From positions 1-11,697 of the forward strand of contig QHXU01000276.1 of NCBI GenBank assembly GCA_003223065.1: 11,697 nucleotides of DNA, given 5' to 3'. Each line of letters starts with the position of its first letter. Within the stretch, counting starts at the first letter, position 1. The translations under genes were made by a program, and so were the position numbers. This document shows positions 7,308 through 11,697 of the stretch, in pieces. Under the pieces are notes generated by a model. That model was not told the DNA's origin. It made no database searches and saw only the letters and a list, made by a program, of their open reading frames with translations. The DNA comes from Acidobacteriota bacterium. Lineage in GTDB: Bacteria; Acidobacteriota; Terriglobia; Bryobacterales; Bryobacteraceae.

Positions 7308-7331
7308 TTTGTAATCGCCTCTGGTTACAAA
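7308..7331. promoter_or_regulatory. 7-bp perfect inverted repeat, operator-like, upstream of the aldo/keto reductase gene
   Basis: TTTGTAA at 7308-7314 and TTACAAA at 7325-7331 are perfect inverted copies with a 10-nt spacer, so the centres are 17 nt apart. The site lies 63-86 bp before the probable ATG at 7394 in a 138-bp gap. AT-rich arms in a GC-rich context and the position suit a repressor operator (inference). It could also form a hairpin in the 3' flank of the GT2-GtrA transcript; no T-run follows. Confidence 0.35.
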
Positions 7332-7342
7332 CCGGCCCTCTC

Positions 7343-7357
7343 CGGGCTGCAAGCCCG
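7343..7357. repeat. GC-rich 6-bp hairpin with 3-nt loop
   Basis: CGGGCT at 7343-7348, loop GCA, AGCCCG at 7352-7357. It lies 12 nt past the 7308-7331 inverted repeat and 36 nt before the reductase ATG. It could be a weak terminator-like stem behind GT2-GtrA, but no U-tract follows, or part of the reductase leader. Confidence 0.3.
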
Positions 7358-7393
7358 CGTCAATCACACTTACTAGAAGGGACGTTGTTCTTT

Positions 7394-8365
7394 ATGAATC
7401 GTAGGGATGCGATGGGCGTTCTGGCAGGTATAGGAGCATCGGCAGCGGCTCGCGCCGATTCGGACGGTATGATTTATCGTAATCTTGGAAAAACTGACGA
7501 GAAAGTTTCAGCCATTGGTTTGGGCGGTCATCACATTGGACGGCCGAAGGATCCCAAGGAGGGAATCCGGATTATCCGCAGCGCGATCGACCGCGGTATT
7601 ACGTTCATGGACAACTGTTGGGATTATCACAACGGCGAAAGCGAGCGCCGCATGGGAGAAGCGCTTCGTGACGGTTATCGCCAGAAGGTCTTCCTGATGA
7701 CGAAATTTGACGGCAGGACCAAAGCGGCTACGGCGCGACAGATCGAGGAGTCCTTGAAACGCCTCGAGACAGAAACTATCGACCTCATGCAGTATCACGA
7801 AAATATCCGCATGGAAGATCCTCACCGGTTTTTCGCCTCTGACGGGCCATTGGAAGCACTGCTGGAAGCGAAAAAGGCCGGGAAGATCCGCTACATTGGA
7901 TTCACCGGTCACAAAGATCCAGTTGTATATCTGCGAATGCTGGAGCTCGCGGCGGCGCACTCGTTCCACTTCGACGCCTGTCAGATGCCCCTCAATGTAA
8001 TGGACGCACACTTTCGAAGCTTCGGGAACCAAGTCCTCCCTAAGCTGGTGCAAGGAGGCATCGGTGTGCTGGGAATGAAACCGATGGGCGACGGAAATGT
8101 TCTGAAGAGCGGCAAAGTGACGCCTTCCGAGTGCCTGCACTACGCGCTCACCCTCCCGACTTCGGTGGTGATCACCGGGTGCGAGAGCATGGAACGCCTC
8201 GACGGGGCAATTGAAGCCGTCAGGACGTTCAAGCCCCTGAATCAGGCTCAGGTGCGAGCACTCCTAGCAAAGACAAAGGATGCCGCCATGACTGGGAAAT
8301 ACGAACCATTTAAGACGACCGCCGCGTTCGACGGCACCGCACATAATCCTCAGTGGATGGGTTGA
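7394..8365 (+). CDS. Aldo/keto reductase with Tat-type signal sequence
   Basis: NAD(P)H-dependent oxidoreductase of the aldo/keto reductase superfamily (TIM barrel, carbonyl to alcohol). It has 323 residues from ATG 7394. The N-terminus MNRRDAMGVLAGIGASAAARA has the twin-arginine pattern (RRDAMG) and a short hydrophobic stretch with a cleavage-like ARA, so export in folded form is likely. The catalytic tetrad can be read: Asp73, Tyr78 (DNCWDYH), Lys104 (LMTKFDG) and His135 (LMQYHEN). GMKPMGDG (227-234) and the C-terminal ITGCESMERLDGAIEA (260-275) match the cofactor-binding end of the barrel. I chose ATG 7394 over the in-frame TTG at 7385 because the twin arginines then sit at positions 3-4 and AGAAGGGA (7375-7382) lies upstream at about 11 nt; TTG would be only 2 nt from it. 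Physiological substrate unknown. It ends 23 bp from the convergent DinB-fold gene. Confidence 0.93.
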   Translation: MNRRDAMGVLAGIGASAAARADSDGMIYRNLGKTDEKVSAIGLGGHHIGRPKDPKEGIRIIRSAIDRGITFMDNCWDYHNGESERRMGEALRDGYRQKVFLMTKFDGRTKAATARQIEESLKRLETETIDLMQYHENIRMEDPHRFFASDGPLEALLEAKKAGKIRYIGFTGHKDPVVYLRMLELAAAHSFHFDACQMPLNVMDAHFRSFGNQVLPKLVQGGIGVLGMKPMGDGNVLKSGKVTPSECLHYALTLPTSVVITGCESMERLDGAIEAVRTFKPLNQAQVRALLAKTKDAAMTGKYEPFKTTAAFDGTAHNPQWMG

Positions 8366-8388
8366 GCGCCCATGTGGGTGAGCTGTCC

Positions 8389-8910
8389 TCACGCCCTCGC
8401 GCTGCCAAACATAGGGCTTTCATCGGCCGACGGGCCATACATCCCGGGAATCGCGATGTTATTCAGGCGCAAATAGACGCCCAGTTGCGCACGATGATGA
8501 ATCAAGTGATTCATCACCACGCTGCGCAGCACCGCCGACCGCGGCATAGACATCACAGGCTTTCCGTCGATCTGAAGCGACCATATTTTGTGCAGGTGTT
8601 CATCGCTCGCTCCCGCAAGCGATTGCCGCGCCTCCGCTACATTCTTGTCGAACGTCTCGAGGACTTCCTTCCGCGTCTGCGGCACAAAAGGTTTAAAGTC
8701 ACCCATCGAGAAGTTCAGCGAATCGACGCGGATCGTGTTCATGGCCCAGCCGGGCAGTTCCGCCACATGGCCGGCCAGGCGGCCGAGTGTCATCGACTTA
8801 TCATGCGGCTTCCAGCCGGCGTTGATCTTCTCCGGGATACACTCGAGCAGCTTGCGCGTATTCGCCATTTCCTGGTCGAACTCGGGTAATAAGTTCTCAG
8901 CGATGCTCAT
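8389..8910 (-). CDS. DinB/YfiT-fold metal-binding protein
   Basis: 173 residues of the DinB-like four-helix bundle superfamily, which includes metal-dependent thiol-S-transferases (bacillithiol, mycothiol) and many uncharacterised proteins. The expected three-His metal site is visible: His48 in LAGHVAEL, and His135 and His139 in MNHLIHHRAQL. The middle stretch with FVPQTRKEVLETFDKNVAEARQ is predicted helical. No signal peptide, so cytoplasmic. It is the last gene of the M24, GH31-like, ATL, DinB run and starts 40 nt after the ATL stop with the strongest ribosome-binding site in the window. Despite the name, it is not DNA polymerase IV. Substrate cannot be inferred; a thiol-transferase or detoxification role is the family's default possibility only. 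Confidence 0.9.
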   Translation of the reverse strand: MSIAENLLPEFDQEMANTRKLLECIPEKINAGWKPHDKSMTLGRLAGHVAELPGWAMNTIRVDSLNFSMGDFKPFVPQTRKEVLETFDKNVAEARQSLAGASDEHLHKIWSLQIDGKPVMSMPRSAVLRSVVMNHLIHHRAQLGVYLRLNNIAIPGMYGPSADESPMFGSARA

Positions 8911-8916
8911 TCGAAT

Positions 8917-8924
8917 CTCCTCCT
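8917..8924 (-). promoter_or_regulatory. Strong Shine-Dalgarno of the DinB-fold gene
   Basis: AGGAGGAG on the minus strand, 6 nt before ATG 8910-8908. It fixes the start codon and stands out because most other genes here have weak or no recognisable sites, so this protein may be made at a higher rate than its operon partners. Confidence 0.8.
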
Positions 8925-8950
8925 GTGAGTGACATACGCAGACAATCCTA

Positions 8951-9256
8951 TCATGGTGCGCGAACCTTGCCCGTCAACCTCTGCTCATGCCTCTCCATCC
9001 ACACCCTCCCTCGACGGAACGCAACTCCCTCCGCCTCCAGCCGCAATCTCTGTTCCGCGCCGGCTTCTCCCGGTAGCAGGATCTTCCCGCCCGCGCCCAG
9101 CACCCGATGCCACGGCAATCGCGTGCCCGCGCCCCGTAGCGCCCACGCCACCTGCCGGGCCGCACCCGGAAAACCGGCCGCACGCGCCACCGTTCCGTAA
9201 GTCGCCACCTTCCCTTTGGGGATTTTTGCCACGATCTTGCGAATTTCTGGGAACAT
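8951..9256 (-). CDS. Alkyltransferase-like protein (ATL), MGMT family without the acceptor Cys
   Basis: 101 residues matching the C-terminal DNA-binding domain of O6-alkylguanine-DNA alkyltransferase. The active-site motif PCHRV reads PWHRV at 48-52, so Trp49 replaces the methyl-accepting Cys. That substitution defines ATL proteins, which bind O6-alkylguanine, flip the base and flag the lesion for nucleotide excision repair instead of removing the alkyl group. Other landmarks: IPKGKVATYGTVA (12-24) with the conserved Tyr20, and GAARQVAWAL (31-40), where Arg34 corresponds to the finger that replaces the flipped base. The short length without an N-terminal domain is normal for ATL. ATG 9256-9254 lies 26 nt after the GH31-like stop; no clear Shine-Dalgarno. 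DinB-fold gene follows after 40 nt, suggesting co-transcription. Confidence 0.92.
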   Translation of the reverse strand: MFPEIRKIVAKIPKGKVATYGTVARAAGFPGAARQVAWALRGAGTRLPWHRVLGAGGKILLPGEAGAEQRLRLEAEGVAFRRGRVWMERHEQRLTGKVRAP

Positions 9257-9282
9257 TACTGTCGGCGCCGAACGCGTATCGT

Positions 9283-10854
9283 TTAAAACGAAATATTCAC
9301 GATCTTATCCGCACCCGCGTCCGCACGCTCCATTACGTGCAGATTATTCAGCGCCGCAGCGTGCCACCACGGCCCCGGCCGCAACTGCGTCCGGCCGTCC
9401 GCTCGCTTGTAAGATGTGCCTTCCGCGGCAACCTCGTGCGCCGCCTTCGTATGATGAATCACCCACTCGTAAGTTCGCCGCACCTGCGTCTCCGTCTCCA
9501 GGCGCATGAATTCTCCCGCCGGCGACGCGTGGAATTGCGAATTCTCGCCCGGGTCCGGCTCCCACAAGAAGAACTCTCCCGCGAGCGACGGAAAATAGTG
9601 TAGCTCCATCGCGTTCTTCGCCATCAATGGAACAATCGAGCCGTTGCGCGCGAACATCGGCACGCGCCCCGCCGGAGCCTCTACCTCTACCGTCCGATTT
9701 CCCCGATACTCGGCGTTTGTTCTCAAATCGGTCCAGATCCCGCGGGGCAGATCCAGCCGCCTCCGCCCTCCCGCCGCCAACACCGGCGCGAGCAGGATCT
9801 CGTCGCCTAGCATGAACACGTCCGCCTGGCGATCCGAATTCGCGTCTCGCGAGAATTGCATGGGCAGCGGCCGGATCAACGGATACCCTCGGTCGTAACC
9901 CTCCCGTAGATATGTAATCAGGTACGGCTTCCACATGTACCGCGTCGCTGCTTCAATCCCTCCCTCCCCCGAGCTCCGGTACACGATCGGCAACAGAGTG
10001 CTCATATCCTCCGCTCTCTGCTTGACCTCGCCCTTCGCCCAATCGAGCGATGCCAGGTCCAGCGCCGGATACTGCACGGCCGATAGACTCCACTGATTCA
10101 GCTTTCGCACGAGGTCGCCCAGCGCCTGCCAGGAATCCAGCCTCATCTTCGGCAGCGGCGTCGCCGTGGGCGGCAAACGATCCGGAGACAGCAGTTCCAA
10201 TGCTTCTGCCGTCACCTCGCTCTCCCCCGCCACTGTTTGGTGCTGCTCCAAAATCTCCTTTGGCGTCGGGCCGTAATAAAACACGTACTCGATGGTCTGC
10301 GAACCCCGCGCCTGCACTGTCCCGCTTGCTAGATCGAATGCGCATCGCTCGGGAGCCCTCATGAAAATTCCGTAGCCACGGCTGGTGAAAAAGAGACCGT
10401 GCCGCCTTTCGAGCCTTTCGCCGCGCAGATTCAGCCGCCCGCTATCGCTTCCCATCAACCCGAACACTTTCTCGTCCTGAGCCATCCCGAGCCCCAGCTC
10501 GACCCCGCCCGCGGCCAGCGACAGCGCCACCTTGGCGACGGGAGTGTCAGCCGCCGTAACCCGCAGATTCAGATCCGCGCGATCCAGGTCCACCGTCAGG
10601 TACCGCGTCCGCATCGTGAAAGTAGCGCCGCTGTCCTCGAGCTCCGGCACCGTCCGCTCGTGGCGGATCCGAGGCAGAACATCCCCTTCGCCGCGCCAAC
10701 TCCGGGCCAACCGGAACGCAACGGGACTCAACCACTCCATCGTCGCCGCCCCATCTTCCAGCTTGAGCGTAAGCTTCCCGTCGCGCCACGCGTGCGATAC
10801 AACCGCGCCCTCGGCGACGGTCATTGTCACTAAGATTGCGCCAGCAAGCCGCAT
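9283..10854 (-). CDS. GH31-derived protein lacking the nucleophile half of the catalytic barrel
   Basis: 523 residues against roughly 650-900 for active GH31 alpha-glucosidases and xylosidases. The N-terminal beta-sandwich (about 20-195) is recognisable: EKVFGLMGSDSGRLNLRGE (128-146), FTSRGYGIFMRAPE (156-169), then YYGPTPKEILEQHQTVAGE (193-211), where the barrel normally begins. The following 200-300 residues with the first strands and the nucleophile Asp are absent; the sequence passes through a short linker to MRLDSWQALGDLVRKLNQWS (237-256), resembling the late barrel near the acid/base Asp. The proximal C-terminal beta-sandwich is intact: FMLGDEILLAPVL (347-359), LPRGIWTDL (369-377), PMFARNGSIVPL (399-410). 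The frame is open throughout. Residues 1-22 are weakly signal-like. The gene starts one base after the M24 stop. Probably not a normal glycosidase; it might bind carbohydrate or be a decaying paralogue. Confidence 0.8.
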   Translation of the reverse strand: MRLAGAILVTMTVAEGAVVSHAWRDGKLTLKLEDGAATMEWLSPVAFRLARSWRGEGDVLPRIRHERTVPELEDSGATFTMRTRYLTVDLDRADLNLRVTAADTPVAKVALSLAAGGVELGLGMAQDEKVFGLMGSDSGRLNLRGERLERRHGLFFTSRGYGIFMRAPERCAFDLASGTVQARGSQTIEYVFYYGPTPKEILEQHQTVAGESEVTAEALELLSPDRLPPTATPLPKMRLDSWQALGDLVRKLNQWSLSAVQYPALDLASLDWAKGEVKQRAEDMSTLLPIVYRSSGEGGIEAATRYMWKPYLITYLREGYDRGYPLIRPLPMQFSRDANSDRQADVFMLGDEILLAPVLAAGGRRRLDLPRGIWTDLRTNAEYRGNRTVEVEAPAGRVPMFARNGSIVPLMAKNAMELHYFPSLAGEFFLWEPDPGENSQFHASPAGEFMRLETETQVRRTYEWVIHHTKAAHEVAAEGTSYKRADGRTQLRPGPWWHAAALNNLHVMERADAGADKIVNISF

Positions 10855-10855
10855 C

Positions 10856-11697
10856 TCAAATTAAGACGATCCTGTCTTGTATTTCACCGGTGACGCGCGC
10901 CTCATCCTCACCCACAAAGACGTTCACCTCTGACCGCACGCCGAACTCGGGCAGGTAAATTCCCGGCTCGATGGAAAAGCACGTCCAGGGAATGATCTTC
11001 CGGTCGTCATGCGTCTCCAGGTTGTCCATGTTCGCGCCAGTGCCGTGAACGTCGCTTCCGATTGAGTGTCCCGTGCGGTGGAAAAAATAATCTCCGAAAC
11101 CCTGCTCGCGAATGTGCGACCGCGCCACGTCGTCCACCTCGTACCCGCGCAGCTCCTGCCTGGCGGCCACAGCGCGCTGCACGTGCTCAATCGCCTTGTC
11201 GCGCCCCTGTCTTACCACGCCGAACACATTCTTCAGCCTCTCCGGAGCTTGCTCGCCGCAATAACCAACCCACGTGATGTCATAATAAACGCTCGCCGGC
11301 TGGTCGAGCTTTGCCCACATATCGATCAGCACGATATCGCCCTTTGCAATCTCAGAACACGAGTCCTGATCCGGATCGTAATGCGGATTCGACGCATTCG
11401 CATTGACTGCCACGTCCGGCCCGTGATCGATGAATAGTCCCTCCTCCCGGTACCGCGTGAGAATGAACTGCTTCACGTCCCACTCCGTCACGCGCTCGCC
11501 CGCGCGCAGCTTCGCGCCGATCCGCTCGAAAGCCTCCCTCCGCACCCGGTCGACCTTTTTGCCCGCCTCGAGATGACTCTCCAGTTGCGCCTTCGTCCAG
11601 CGCGACTCGAAATATTGGATCAGGTTCGCGGAGGAGACCACCTCCAGGCCCAGGCTCCTCACCAACTCGACAGTCCCTGCATCCACCATCGAGACGT
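10856..11697 (-). CDS. M24 family metallopeptidase, Xaa-Pro aminopeptidase-like (5' end outside window)
   Basis: Dinuclear-metal aminopeptidase of the pita-bread fold, most likely cleaving Xaa-Pro peptides in the cytoplasm. The frame is open to the right edge, so the ATG at 11689 is probably internal and the creatinase-type N-terminal domain lies outside. Numbering from that Met, all five metal ligands are present: Asp123 (LIDMWAK), Asp137 (YYDITW), His208 (RTGHSIG), Glu241 (FSIEPGIY) and Glu254 (VRSEVNVF). HGPDVAVNANASNPHYDP (89-106) supplies the conserved substrate-pocket His. The end IVLI-TGA is separated by a single base from the ATG of the GH31-like gene, so the two are almost certainly co-transcribed and translationally coupled. 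Methionine aminopeptidase and creatinase are other members of the fold; the FSIEPGIY form favours the Xaa-Pro group. Confidence 0.92.
   Translation of the reverse strand, partial: VSMVDAGTVELVRSLGLEVVSSANLIQYFESRWTKAQLESHLEAGKKVDRVRREAFERIGAKLRAGERVTEWDVKQFILTRYREEGLFIDHGPDVAVNANASNPHYDPDQDSCSEIAKGDIVLIDMWAKLDQPASVYYDITWVGYCGEQAPERLKNVFGVVRQGRDKAIEHVQRAVAARQELRGYEVDDVARSHIREQGFGDYFFHRTGHSIGSDVHGTGANMDNLETHDDRKIIPWTCFSIEPGIYLPEFGVRSEVNVFVGEDEARVTGEIQDRIVLI

Noticed and set aside
8378..8392. GTGAG/CTCAC hairpin between the convergent reductase and DinB-fold genes
   Set aside because: Five-bp stem, no T-run on either strand and it overlaps the DinB stop codon; too weak to call a terminator.
8929..9603. 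224-residue plus-strand open frame
   Set aside because: Shadow across the ATL and GH31-like genes; Pro/Arg-rich with no recognisable family.

Overview
The window looks like chromosomal DNA from a GC-rich bacterium, most plausibly an Acidobacteriota member of the Solibacter/Bryobacter type. That placement is an inference from gene style (a Tat-signal aldo/keto reductase, GH31-like and GT87 proteins, weak Shine-Dalgarno sites, TTG starts) and was not tested by a search. No tRNA, rRNA, IS element, prophage gene or CRISPR array was seen. Coding density is high. The only non-coding stretch longer than 300 bases is 3729-4099, upstream of dnaB.

Layout. (1) 1-3728, all minus strand: dnaB, then after 13 nt a two-domain sugar ABC transporter ATPase, then an RbsC-type permease joined to it by an ATGA overlap and running off the left edge. 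(2) 3729-4099: a comparatively AT-rich intergenic region with recurrent CCACAG hexamers and several near-matches to the DnaA box. (3) 4100-5986, minus strand: a GT87 (DUF2029) membrane glycosyltransferase and, through an ATGA overlap, a secreted cyclophilin-type peptidyl-prolyl isomerase. The cyclophilin is broken by an exact 22-bp tandem duplication; removing one copy restores an uninterrupted 224-residue protein. (4) 6032-8365, plus strand: a GT2-GtrA fusion starting 45 bp from the divergent GT87 gene, then a Tat-signal aldo/keto reductase preceded by an operator-like inverted repeat. (5) 8389-11697, minus strand: a tight cluster, in transcription order an M24 metallopeptidase (5' end outside the window), a GH31-derived protein lacking the part of the barrel that carries the nucleophile, an alkyltransferase-like protein with Trp in place of the methyl-accepting Cys, and a DinB/YfiT-fold protein.

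How the genes fit together. GT2-GtrA probably makes and helps translocate a polyprenyl-phosphate sugar, which a GT-C enzyme such as the neighbouring GT87 protein could use for extracytoplasmic glycosylation. The ATPase and permease form two thirds of a monosaccharide importer; no binding protein is visible in the window. I see no clearly new defence or mobile system. The best second-look items are the 22-bp duplication in the cyclophilin gene, the compacted GH31-like protein, and the structured region upstream of dnaB.
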